Shown: positions 54,360-63,551 of the stretch, piece after piece
Position numbering within the stretch: the stretch's first letter is position 1
Layout of the letters: the number at the start of each line of letters is the position of its first letter
Assembly (NCBI RefSeq): GCF_015207605.1
Contig: NZ_JADEWO010000028.1
Span: 1 to 64,000, forward strand
From: Oculatella sp. LEGE 06141
GTDB lineage: Bacteria; Cyanobacteriota; Cyanobacteriia; Elainellales; Elainellaceae
DNA: 64,000 bases
Direction of reading: 5' to 3'
The notes under the pieces: model-generated
Databases searched by the model: none
What the model saw: the letters and a program-made list of their open reading frames with translations, nothing else
Told to the model about the DNA's origin: nothing
Made by a program: the position numbers and the translations under genes

Positions 54360-54411
54360 CCCAAAGCCCCCATTTCCGGTTCAGTAATCCCTTCGCAATG
54401 GGGGATTTGGG
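54360..54411. repeat. Inverted repeat after the Crp/Fnr gene
   Basis: CCCAAAGCCCCCATT and AATGGGGGATTTGGG (14 of 15 bases complementary) with a 22-base loop. It looks like a small mobile or structural element rather than a classical terminator. Confidence 0.6.
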
Positions 54412-54508
54412 CGGCAGCAGCACAAGTTGGTACATTGACCAATATTCTCTATAAGCCTCTACAGTGCAGATAGCGCGATAGATAGCATTGTAATTGCATT
54501 GTAGAGAT

Positions 54509-55894
54509 CTAGAGCTGTCCTGCAAGGCGACGATAGGCTAGCTGTGGTGTCTCATTATCCGTCTCAACAGGGCGACTGCTCGGTTCAGTCCCTACAGGAG
54601 CCATCTCCATAATTTCTGCTTTGTAGGGAACAACACCTGCAATCTCGCTGTTGAGACAGCGGGCGGCTTCGCGTGACAGATCCAGTGTGCGGTTGTCTAC
54701 ATAGGGGCCGCGATCGTTGATCCGGACAATGACCGAGTTGCCGCTCTTCTGGTTGGTCACTTTAAGGTAAGTGTTGAATGGCAGGGTTGGATGGGCTGCT
54801 GTCAACTCGTTTTCGTCGAAAATTTCACCTGCTGCTGTCAACCGACCATGAAAGTAGGGGCCATACCAGGACGCAATTCCCTCCATCTTTTTGCCAGTGG
54901 ACTTTAGCCCATACAGTTTTGTTTGAGCATCTGCTAAGGACAAGGTGGGCACACCTAAAGCATCACGCAGATTGTTTATCCAATCGATCGCAATCAAATC
55001 ACTGTTCTGGTTCAGTGAATCCGCAACTTGTCGATCCACTAAAAACAGCGTATGTCTACCTGCCTTGCCAGCGGGAACATCTTCTATGACCGTTGGCCGC
55101 AGATCATGAGGATCAAAATCTGGTTCCTGGATCATTTGCTTGATCCGTTGGGCTAGCAAATCGGCCTTGCTACGGTTAGGCAAGTTGGCGATCGATTTTC
55201 CCTTCACCCAAACCTCAAACCCGTCTCCTGACGGCTTGTCCGAGCGAGATCTGACCTGCTGGACGTTACATTGCCCAGGCTCGGCATCTTGCTCCTGCCT
55301 ATTGCCATCTTCGCTCTTGCTAAGACTCGTTCGGACGACATTGACCGTTGAGGCTGTCAGGTTGTGATCAATAATGCTCTTCTGCCAGCGCGAAAGTTGC
55401 CCCAAGATGCGCTTGACTCCGCGAGGCGGCTCTTCTGTTTGTCCTGAAGTGGAGAAGTTTAGAAACGCTGAGGTTGGTAGGACGGTTTGATAAATCGGTG
55501 AATTGGTCGATCGCCCACTCCAGTCGAGATGCGAGGGCGCTTCTGCCAAATTTAACCAACCTAGAGAAGGTCGAAAGGATTGAAACTGGGGATTAAGACG
55601 GGAGTGCCCAGGCTTAAGGTGCAAATTAGTCTCAGGTGAATGAGTCTGGGGGGTACGAGCGTTTGAAGTGGCTGTTGTGTCCCGAAACCGTTCCGGTTTG
55701 GTGGAGCGACCGACAGTATTGCTGATAACAGTATTGCTGATAAACGCTAAAGGTTTAACAGGAAAAACCTTAGACAACGACTCTGTCAACCTGAACGGAG
55801 CCTGGGGGGCAAGCAGACTACTCACGTAGGAGATGACCCAGATAAACCCAAAAAAGTTCATAAATTGTAAAGAACGTTTCGATAATGGCGTCAA
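54509..55894 (-). CDS. RlpA-family septal ring lytic transglycosylase-like protein
   Basis: 461 residues from a TTG that gives a basic n-region (KRSLQF) before a hydrophobic segment (FFGFIWVISYVSSLLA), so secretion or membrane anchoring is likely; an ATG 33 bases inside would lose that region. A long low-complexity region follows. The C-terminal double-psi barrel has GIASWYGPYFHGRLTAAGE, FDENELTAAHPTLPF, YLKVTNQKSGNSVIVRINDR and GPYVDNRTLDLSREAARCL. RlpA cleaves denuded peptidoglycan strands at the septum. The catalytic Asp (INDRGPY) is present. Monocistronic. Confidence 0.88.
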   Translation of the reverse strand: MTPLSKRSLQFMNFFGFIWVISYVSSLLAPQAPFRLTESLSKVFPVKPLAFISNTVISNTVGRSTKPERFRDTTATSNARTPQTHSPETNLHLKPGHSRLNPQFQSFRPSLGWLNLAEAPSHLDWSGRSTNSPIYQTVLPTSAFLNFSTSGQTEEPPRGVKRILGQLSRWQKSIIDHNLTASTVNVVRTSLSKSEDGNRQEQDAEPGQCNVQQVRSRSDKPSGDGFEVWVKGKSIANLPNRSKADLLAQRIKQMIQEPDFDPHDLRPTVIEDVPAGKAGRHTLFLVDRQVADSLNQNSDLIAIDWINNLRDALGVPTLSLADAQTKLYGLKSTGKKMEGIASWYGPYFHGRLTAAGEIFDENELTAAHPTLPFNTYLKVTNQKSGNSVIVRINDRGPYVDNRTLDLSREAARCLNSEIAGVVPYKAEIMEMAPVGTEPSSRPVETDNETPQLAYRRLAGQL

Positions 55895-56079
55895 AAAAAC
55901 TTGAACAGTAAAGGATTATACGGATTTATGCAACCAATATATCCATCCGGAGAGGAAAAACCCCGCAAATCAAAGTCTGCCCAAAGTGGGTTGATTCTAG
56001 CTCAAGTGAACTAAAAACTTGCAATCAGTACGATCACTGCGCCATGTCATAGTAAACCAAAGGAAAACATTGACACGTC

Positions 56080-56931
56080 ATGACATTATCCCAATGGGAC
56101 AGTTTGCTGAAGCACCTGGGCGCGTGGCAAGGCTCATTCACCCGGTTATCTCCTCATGGCGAGTGGGTAAACGATGTTCCTACCTGCGTCACTCTGGCTG
56201 GAATAAATCAAAACGAAACGATGCGGCAGACGATCCAATATTTTTCGCCGGACAGGCAAGCTGTGACGGAAGAAAAAGTGCTAGAGTACGCTTCCCTCAA
56301 CCGCAGCACGCTATTCCACGAAGACGGGGCATTTTCGCAAGGGTCAATCCAGTTTGGGCCATTGGCCGAGTTTGGTGCTGAGTTTGGCTTTATTGACAAT
56401 ATTGGTGCAGTGGCTCCAGGAAATCGCCGTCTGCGGCTGGTTCAACTGTTTGACAAGACTAGCAACCTTTCAAGCTTGACGCTAATCCGCGAACAGCGGC
56501 AAGACACGTTTGCCCCCGAACGTCCCCATTTGACGCTAGAGCAACTCCTGGGACACTGGCACGGAGACGCTGTAACGCTCTATACAGACTGGCGATCGCC
56601 CGATTCGTTCTCTACCAGCTTGACACTGAGGGTTGAGGGCAATCGCCTCCACCAATCTCTCACTATGCCGGGACGAGAACTCACCTCAACCGCCCAAATT
56701 GACGGATCGAGACTGCTATTTAATCAGGGTCCTCATCCCGTCCAGGTGTTGCTGCTGCCAGACGGTGCCTCCTGCAACACACCACTAACGATTCCCAGAC
56801 AGGCACCCTTCATTCTTGAAGCCGGATGGTTAATTGCCCCGAATTTGCGGCAACGCCTTATTCGCAGCTACGACGCTCAAGGCGGTTGGGTTAGCTTAAC
56901 CTTGGTCACCGAACAAAAAGTGAACGCCTAG
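56080..56931 (+). CDS. DUF3598 family protein (lipocalin-like)
   Basis: 283 residues. Recognised as DUF3598, a cyanobacterial family with a calycin-like beta barrel repeated twice. The first half begins WDSLLKHLGAWQGSFTRLSPHGE, the second HLTLEQLLGHWHGDAVTLYTDWR; both have a Leu-Gly-x-Trp-x-Gly start of a lipocalin-like domain. Ends with ILEAGWLIAPNLRQRLIRSYD and VSLTLVTEQ. Some relatives are linked to pigment lyases, but the role is unknown. Clear ATG; alone, downstream of the RlpA promoter region. Confidence 0.82.
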   Translation: MTLSQWDSLLKHLGAWQGSFTRLSPHGEWVNDVPTCVTLAGINQNETMRQTIQYFSPDRQAVTEEKVLEYASLNRSTLFHEDGAFSQGSIQFGPLAEFGAEFGFIDNIGAVAPGNRRLRLVQLFDKTSNLSSLTLIREQRQDTFAPERPHLTLEQLLGHWHGDAVTLYTDWRSPDSFSTSLTLRVEGNRLHQSLTMPGRELTSTAQIDGSRLLFNQGPHPVQVLLLPDGASCNTPLTIPRQAPFILEAGWLIAPNLRQRLIRSYDAQGGWVSLTLVTEQKVNA

Positions 56932-57575
56932 AACAACTGTTGAATGAATGGCGATCGCTTGACCAAGAAAATACATACCAGAGGGGCCATCAGTAAGATT
57001 AGCAGTGTCCTCAATCTTTCGTGCCCTTAATAGTAGGTAAAAGTCTCGTAAAACGAAGTTTGACTCGTTTTACATAACCAAAAGAGCCGACATGTAAGCA
57101 ATAGACCAAGCTACTGTTAGTTCTTTCAAGGATCAATGAACTTCCCAAAAAAGCGATAGTCCTCACCAAGATTTGGGAAATCTGACTCTAGATAGATGCA
57201 AGATGCATTTGAAGTTGTTTTCACACATCTATCTAAACTTTATTCAATTCAGGTTTACGGCTAACCTTACTAGTCTGAAAATGACAAACCCCTCATTTGT
57301 ATACGGCCTGAAGTCACAATCATCTTTACCTTCATCCCTGTAAACAATTAGCAAGGTTAGCGAACAAAGGTACATATCAACCCGCAGGTGTAATTGCGAT
57401 ACAAACGATGCCTTTCGGCAACGTAGTTGTTATGCATCTTTTAGCTGAGCAATCTGCCATTCTCCCCCAGCAATTCATAACTTCAGATCTTCCCAATGCC
57501 GCATTGCAGTTTAGCAATAGATGCGGTGTTTAGAACTGTTGCAAACTTCATGTCAAGAAAGGTCAATACATCCTC
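56932..57575. other. Long leader region of the RTX gene with two inverted repeats
   Basis: 644 bp. It contains GTAAAACGA/TCGTTTTAC (57048-57073, perfect 9 bp, 8-base loop) and TAGATAGATG/CATCTATCTA (57189-57235, perfect 10 bp, 27-base loop). These may form structures in the leader RNA or operators. No gene seen. Confidence 0.5.
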
Positions 57576-60500
57576 ATGCCCGTACCATCCTACTTCACAA
57601 CTTCTCCTGTTAACGGCGGCACCTCAATTGATATTGCCGTCCCTCCTGTTGGTGGTGTTATTTACGACTTCGTTGGTGTAAATGGTGCCCGCGTTACTGC
57701 CTATTACTCAGCGAAGGACTTACCCGCTTTCAGCACAGATAGCATCGTTGATGGTAGTGGTAACGGCACAAAACTTCTAACAAGTGCAACCCTTTCACCA
57801 CGAGCCATTGCTGCGCTTGGCGGCGGCATTCAAGAAATGGCTGTGCGGATCACAATTTCCGATGGTGATACCATTCCTGGACTACAAGACCACAATCGTG
57901 CTTTTCTCCAGTTTAATAGCGTCGGCAACGTAGTAGATTTAACCAACGTTCAAACCTATGTTCACGATGCATCAGGCAACGCCACCTCAAGTTCTCTACA
58001 AGTAGGATTTGGCAATAGTGTATTGGAAACAGGTTGGTGGTTGGTTCAGAATCCCACTGTATTAACCAACCTCTACAACTCCATTGTCAGCAGTAGTGGA
58101 AAAATTGACCTCCAGTGGCAAACGGTCAACTATACATCAAACAATGCTCTGGACTTTCAGAGTGGTCTCAGTCCATCTATCATCAACTATCCATCCGTTG
58201 ATCCAGACATCCCTCTCACTATCAATTTAGCAACAAGCAGCGATACAGGGGGCTCTGATGCTGATAACATCACTTCAGTGACGACTCCAGTACTAGATGG
58301 GAAAGCCGCTCCTAACGAAAAATTGGAGATTTACTCTGGAACGACTCTGCTCGGCACCACAACATCAGACTCCTCTGGTGACTGGAGTTTGACAGTTCCT
58401 ACTGCGTTTGCACCAGATGGTGTTTACAATCTCACAGTTAAAGCACTTGATGGCTCTGGTAATGTTGTTGACACCTCAAGTGCTTTAACTCTAACCATCG
58501 ATACTATCGCCAACACCTCTCTTCCTGATTTAGCAGACAGCAGTGATCTTGGTTCTTCTAACTCAGACAATATTACTAGTGATACGACCCCCACATTCAC
58601 TGGAACGGCTGAAGCAAACAGCACAGTCGAAATCTTTAATGGAGATGTCTCGTTAGGCACCGCTACAGCCAATGGGTCTGGTGTCTGGACGTTCACCCCT
58701 TCCAGCCCTCTCGCTTTAGGGTCTTACAGCATTAAGACGGTTGTAACAGACGTTGCTGGAAATGTTAGTGCTGCCTCCGAGCCACTCAACGTTGTGATCA
58801 ACACTACAGGCGATGCGCTTTTAGTCACAGTTACCTCCATTAACAGTTCTGACAATACACCAGCGATCGCAGGCACTATTTCTGACCCCAGCGCCACGGT
58901 GAAGGTAACGGTTGATGGTACCACCTATGACGCGATCAACAATGGAGATGGCACATGGCGATTACCAAACGGCACGATTACCACGGCGCTACCAAACGGC
59001 ACCTACGATGTGGCAGTAACCGCCACCGCTGGCAATGAATCAGCAACCGATGCCACAACCGATGAGTTGATTATCAATGCTGTCACTCCGCCTAGCTTGA
59101 GTCTGTCTAGTACTCCAGCCGCGACCAATGGCAGTGTCCCCCGCATCGTGGATGCAAACCTCAACATCACAGGTGGAACTTTAGATGGCGCTAGAGTTTC
59201 AGTAGGTACTAATTTCAACGCCAATGAAGATCGGTTAGGTATTGCAGGACAAACGGGTACCAGCGGAGCTGTCACAGTAGGCAATGAAACAGTCAACTGG
59301 AGCTACAACACCGCTAACGGCGTGATGACCTTCACGGGTGCGGCCTCCTCGGCCACCTATCAGGAAGCATTGCGTCAGGTCACCTACTACAGCAACGGCA
59401 CCCCTTCAGGCAACTCTCGCGACATCCAGTTCTCGTTGGGTTCAACCCTGGCTAATCCTGACAATGGTCACTTCTATGAGTTTGTTACTGCAAATGGCAT
59501 TAGCTGGACAAATGCTAAGGTCGCGGCTGAAGGCAAAACTTACTTTGGGCTTCAAGGTTACCTGACGACCGTCACCTCTGCTGACGAGAATGCGTTTATT
59601 GCTAGCAAGCTTCAGGGACAGGGTTGGATGGGAGCCAGCGATGCCGCTACCGAAGGCGATTGGCGTTGGCAAACCGGCCCAGAAGCCGGACAGCCGTTTT
59701 GGCTCGGGAATGGAACAACGGGTAATGTTGTTGGCGCTTCGTACCAAAACTGGGCGGAAGCGGAACCCAACAATGCGGGGAATGAGGATTACGCGCATTT
59801 CCTGGCAAATGGCGAATGGAATGACTATCCTCTTAGCCTCAGCAATATCCAGGGTTATGTTGTTGAATATGGTGGAATGCCAGGTGATCCAACCCTGCAA
59901 CTTACTGGCAGCGTCACGATCGCCATCGACACAACGGCTCCGTCAGCTCCGGCTGTTGCTCCTGACCTGGATGCGGCTAGCGACACTGGCTCCTCTAACA
60001 CAGACAACATCACCAATGTCACAACACCTAAATTTATTGGCGCACCCGGCAGCGGCACTGCTAACGATACCGTAACCCTCTATGCTGATGGCGTTGCTGT
60101 TGGTACAGGCACAGTGGCCGCTGACGGCTCCTGGTCAGTCACTACTTCTACCCTGAGTGCCGGGAAGCGGGCGATCGCTGCTACCTTTACTGACCCAGCA
60201 GGCAACGAAAGCACCAAATCATCTGAACTGCTGGTCGAGATTGTGACGAGCGTGCCTACCGTTCCGTCTACTCCTCCCGCGCTATCGGATAGTAGCAATA
60301 CTGGTGTAGTTAAACAGAACAACCTGACCAACAATGCTACACCGACCCTGGGCGGCACAGGCGATCCGGGCAGCACCTTTGAGGTCTTTGTTGGCAATAC
60401 ATCATTAGGCAAGGCGACCGTTGATTCTCAAGGCAAATGGGAGTTCAAGGTACCAACAACTCTGGCTGATGGCACCTATGACGTAATGATTAAAGCGATC

Positions 60501-61535
60501 GATGCGGCTGGTAATGTCAGCGCGGCGTCCCCAGCAACTCCGCTTGTAATCGATACCAAACCTGCCACTGTCAAAATTCTTGACTATGGTGCAACGGTAC
60601 GCGACAGCAGCATCAACGCGATCAGCTTCCAATTCAGTGAAGCGGTAAACAAGCTGGATCTATCAGACCTGGTACTCACCCTCAAAGGGCAACCTGTATT
60701 CCTTCAAGGTGCGACCCTCACCAGCACAGACAACCAAACCTGGACACTGTCCAATATCCCGGGCATGACTACCAGCAGTGGGGAGTACCAAATTAGCGTG
60801 AAGCCAGGGGATGTAACTGACCTGGCTGGCAACCTCCTGACCGTTGGAGACAGCAACACCTGGCTAACTGGCTACACCGCCGATGCACTGTCCCCGATCA
60901 AATTGGGCGACGGTAAGCGGGGCAATGCGATGATGGGCAGCAATGCCAACAACGACATGCGCGGTGGGGTCAATAAGGATCGGCTCAAGGGCTTAGGAGG
61001 TGACGATCGCCTCTTTGGTATGGGTGGTAGCGACAAAATCAGCGGCGGTGCTGGTAAAGACTATATCCGTGGTGGTGCTGGCCGCGATCGGATCACGGGT
61101 GGAAGTGGTAACGATCGCCTCTTCGGCAACGGCAAACACGATCGCCTGTTGGGTGGTGGTGGCAAAGACCGTCTGCTTGGCGGCAATGGTGACGATGTCC
61201 TCGTTGGTGGAGCCGGGAACGATACTCTGGTTGGCGGCAAGGGCAAAGATACATTTGTCTTCAATAGCTTGAAGGATGGAGTCGATCGCATCCGCAAGTT
61301 TGAAAGTGCCGATGACTTGATTGACCTGCGCTCTATCTTCAAAGCACCTCAGTTTAGCGCTGACAACCGCTTTGCTCAGTTCAAACAATATATTCAACTG
61401 GAGCAAGTTGGCTCTAGCACTCAGGTGAAAATCGATAGTGATGGCAACGGTAGTGGCACAACCTTCACGACCCTGATGACGTTACAGAATGTGTCTGTAG
61501 ACAACGTTAGTTCTACCAACTTTATCCTTGGATAA
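57576..61535 (+). CDS. Large RTX protein with Ig-like repeats and a C-type lectin domain
   Basis: 1319 residues without signal peptide. Order: N-terminal domain (about 1-210), Ig-like domains (about 210-310, 311-410, 411-504), a further beta region (about 505-625), a C-type lectin-like domain (about 630-770; GISWTNAKVAAEG, NWAEAEPNNAGNEDYAHF, GEWNDYPLS), two more Ig-like domains (790-995), a C-terminal Ig-like region (about 996-1103), and RTX repeats (about 1115-1225; GGAGKDYIRGGAGRDRITGG and similar nonapeptides) followed by a type I secretion tail. Calcium binding and export by a type I system are expected; no such transporter is in the window. Possibly an adhesin (inference). Confidence 0.9.
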   Translation: MPVPSYFTTSPVNGGTSIDIAVPPVGGVIYDFVGVNGARVTAYYSAKDLPAFSTDSIVDGSGNGTKLLTSATLSPRAIAALGGGIQEMAVRITISDGDTIPGLQDHNRAFLQFNSVGNVVDLTNVQTYVHDASGNATSSSLQVGFGNSVLETGWWLVQNPTVLTNLYNSIVSSSGKIDLQWQTVNYTSNNALDFQSGLSPSIINYPSVDPDIPLTINLATSSDTGGSDADNITSVTTPVLDGKAAPNEKLEIYSGTTLLGTTTSDSSGDWSLTVPTAFAPDGVYNLTVKALDGSGNVVDTSSALTLTIDTIANTSLPDLADSSDLGSSNSDNITSDTTPTFTGTAEANSTVEIFNGDVSLGTATANGSGVWTFTPSSPLALGSYSIKTVVTDVAGNVSAASEPLNVVINTTGDALLVTVTSINSSDNTPAIAGTISDPSATVKVTVDGTTYDAINNGDGTWRLPNGTITTALPNGTYDVAVTATAGNESATDATTDELIINAVTPPSLSLSSTPAATNGSVPRIVDANLNITGGTLDGARVSVGTNFNANEDRLGIAGQTGTSGAVTVGNETVNWSYNTANGVMTFTGAASSATYQEALRQVTYYSNGTPSGNSRDIQFSLGSTLANPDNGHFYEFVTANGISWTNAKVAAEGKTYFGLQGYLTTVTSADENAFIASKLQGQGWMGASDAATEGDWRWQTGPEAGQPFWLGNGTTGNVVGASYQNWAEAEPNNAGNEDYAHFLANGEWNDYPLSLSNIQGYVVEYGGMPGDPTLQLTGSVTIAIDTTAPSAPAVAPDLDAASDTGSSNTDNITNVTTPKFIGAPGSGTANDTVTLYADGVAVGTGTVAADGSWSVTTSTLSAGKRAIAATFTDPAGNESTKSSELLVEIVTSVPTVPSTPPALSDSSNTGVVKQNNLTNNATPTLGGTGDPGSTFEVFVGNTSLGKATVDSQGKWEFKVPTTLADGTYDVMIKAIDAAGNVSAASPATPLVIDTKPATVKILDYGATVRDSSINAISFQFSEAVNKLDLSDLVLTLKGQPVFLQGATLTSTDNQTWTLSNIPGMTTSSGEYQISVKPGDVTDLAGNLLTVGDSNTWLTGYTADALSPIKLGDGKRGNAMMGSNANNDMRGGVNKDRLKGLGGDDRLFGMGGSDKISGGAGKDYIRGGAGRDRITGGSGNDRLFGNGKHDRLLGGGGKDRLLGGNGDDVLVGGAGNDTLVGGKGKDTFVFNSLKDGVDRIRKFESADDLIDLRSIFKAPQFSADNRFAQFKQYIQLEQVGSSTQVKIDSDGNGSGTTFTTLMTLQNVSVDNVSSTNFILG

Positions 61536-61568
61536 ATCATTAGCTGCCCCGTAGTTGCTAGTTAATTA

Positions 61569-61601
61569 AGACCTCAGAGGCGAAGCTTCTGGGGTCTTTT
61601 T
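61569..61601 (+). terminator. Terminator of the RTX gene
   Basis: A 13-bp stem (61569-61581 with 61585-61597, two G-T pairs) closed by GAA, then TTTTTGATT. Strong intrinsic terminator 33 bases after the stop. Confidence 0.9.
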
Positions 61602-61758
61602 GATTGCATGAAGCACTGACTGGTAGCGCTGCACCACAACATCGCCAGCCGCGATCGTTCCATAAACTGGTTGAAGGGAGAGAAGACTTGCTAAGAGTGA
61701 AGGACTGGTCTGCTCTTGGCGAAACTGGGAAACGCTAAAACTGTGCTGATTTGAGCGG

Positions 61759-61764
61759 TATAAT
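61759..61764 (+). promoter_or_regulatory. Consensus -10 box of the SulP gene
   Basis: TATAAT, 29 bases before the GTG start. No -35 of good quality at 17 bp. Confidence 0.5.
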
Positions 61765-61793
61765 ACCTTTCCCTACCAAACGGCAGAGCATCT

Positions 61794-63521
61794 GTGAGCG
61801 CTAAATCAAATCCAACTCCGTCCGTCCGCTCTCTCCCACCGGGGTTGCTACGATTATTGTCTTATCAGCAACACTGGTTGCGGGGGGACGTGCTGGCAGG
61901 AGTGACCGTTGCTGCCTACTTGATTCCTCAATGTATGGCCTACGGGGAACTGGCAGGGGTTGAACCAGTTGCAGGGCTGTGGGCTATTCTTCCACCCATG
62001 ATCATTTACACGCTGTTAGGGTCATCTCCCCAGCTTTCCGTTGGCCCAGAGTCAACCACAGCCGTCATGACCGCAGCGGCGATCGCCCCCCTGTTAACGC
62101 CGAATGGCAGCAACTATTCCAGTCTTGCCGCCTTATTAGCGCTAACGGTGGGAGGAATTTGTGTGGTCGGGTATGTTGCTCGGCTTGGGTTTCTGGCTGA
62201 CTTGCTCTCTAAACCAATCTTGGTTGGCTACATGGCCGGGGTCGCTCTAATTATGATTGCAGGGCAGTTGGGTAAGATCAGCGGTTTGTCCTTTGAAGCC
62301 GAAACGATATTGGGGGAAGTGCAAGAATTTTTGAGCCGTTTGCACCAGATTCACTGGCCGACTTTTATTTTGGCGGCTTTGGTTTTGAGTTTTCTGTTTA
62401 TCGTGCAGCGGCGATTTTCCACCGTTCCTGGCCCACTGATAGCAGTGCTGCTGGCCACGGCGGCAGTGGCTCTATTCAATCTTGATGAGAAAGGCATTGC
62501 CGTTGTTGGAGCAATTCCCGCAGGCTTGCCCTATCCTCAACTGCCGTCAGTGACACTGGACGATGCGCTTTCGCTGATTGCCTCTGCCATTGGAATTGCG
62601 ATCGTCGGTTATTCTGACAACGCTTTAACAGCCCGAGCCTTCGCCGCTCGTAACGGCTACAAAATCGATGCCAATCAAGAGTTGTTGGCGTTGGGACTTT
62701 CTAATGTGGGGACTGGGCTGCTCCAGGGATTTCCGGTCAGTAGCAGCGGTAGCCGCACTGTAATTGGCGATTCCCTGGGCAGCAAAACGCAGGTGTTCTC
62801 ACTCGTTGCCTTGGTAGTGGTGGTTACGGTGTTGCTGTTTTTGCGTCCGCTGTTGGCCTTGTTTCCCAATGCTGCGCTGGGGGCGATCGTCATCTTTGCC
62901 GCTACCAAATTGATCGAAGTGCCAGAGTTTATCAGGCTACAACAGTTCCGGCGGACTGAACTGGCATTGGCTCTAATTACAACCATCGGCGTTTTAGCAA
63001 CGGATATTTTAGTCGGTGTTGCGGTTGCAGTTGGCCTGTCTGTAATCGATCTGTTTGCTCGGGTTGCCCGCCCTCATGATGCTGTGCTTGGCGAAGTACC
63101 AGGATTACAGGGACTCCACGATATTCAAGATTGGCAGGGCGCAACTACGATACCGGGTCTGGTCATTTATCGATATGATGCCCCACTCTGTTTTGCTAAT
63201 GCCGAAAACTTTAAACAACGGGCGTTAGAAGCGATCGCCGCCGAAACATCTTCCGTACAGTGGTTTGTGTTGAATACAGAAGCGATCGTTGAAATCGACA
63301 TTACGGCAGTTGATATGTTGAGCGAGTTGCATCGAGAGTTAGCGTCCCAAAACATTACATTTGCAATGGCTCGGGTCAAGCAAGACCTCTATGCTCAACT
63401 CAAGCGATCGGGGCTTTTGATGACCATTGGCGTCGATCATGTCTATCCAACCTTACATACTGCGATCGCCCGTTTTGAAGCCGCCCACCCAGCGGGCAAC
63501 CGCATGGAACGACCAGAATAG
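61794..63521 (+). CDS. SulP family anion transporter with STAS domain
   Basis: 575 residues from a GTG. About ten to twelve membrane segments: the signature near the N terminus (AGVTVAAYLIPQCMAYGELAG), SVGPESTTAVMTAAAIAP, VGYSDNALTARAFAARNGYK, ANQELLALGLSNVGTGLLQG and FPVSSSGSRTVIGDS. A C-terminal cytoplasmic STAS domain (about 450-560) carries LVIYRYDAPLCFANAENFKQ and VDMLSELHRELASQNITFAM. SulP proteins carry sulfate, bicarbonate (BicA) or other anions; the clade cannot be fixed by eye. Own promoter. Confidence 0.92.
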   Translation: MSAKSNPTPSVRSLPPGLLRLLSYQQHWLRGDVLAGVTVAAYLIPQCMAYGELAGVEPVAGLWAILPPMIIYTLLGSSPQLSVGPESTTAVMTAAAIAPLLTPNGSNYSSLAALLALTVGGICVVGYVARLGFLADLLSKPILVGYMAGVALIMIAGQLGKISGLSFEAETILGEVQEFLSRLHQIHWPTFILAALVLSFLFIVQRRFSTVPGPLIAVLLATAAVALFNLDEKGIAVVGAIPAGLPYPQLPSVTLDDALSLIASAIGIAIVGYSDNALTARAFAARNGYKIDANQELLALGLSNVGTGLLQGFPVSSSGSRTVIGDSLGSKTQVFSLVALVVVVTVLLFLRPLLALFPNAALGAIVIFAATKLIEVPEFIRLQQFRRTELALALITTIGVLATDILVGVAVAVGLSVIDLFARVARPHDAVLGEVPGLQGLHDIQDWQGATTIPGLVIYRYDAPLCFANAENFKQRALEAIAAETSSVQWFVLNTEAIVEIDITAVDMLSELHRELASQNITFAMARVKQDLYAQLKRSGLLMTIGVDHVYPTLHTAIARFEAAHPAGNRMERPE

Positions 63522-63551
63522 TTCTGGGAAAACAATCTATTTTTTGAGCGC

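Noticed and set aside
60993..61406. Minus-strand ORFs rich in Thr, Ala, Pro and Ser opposite the RTX repeats
   Set aside because: They mirror the Gly/Asp repeat codons on the other strand.
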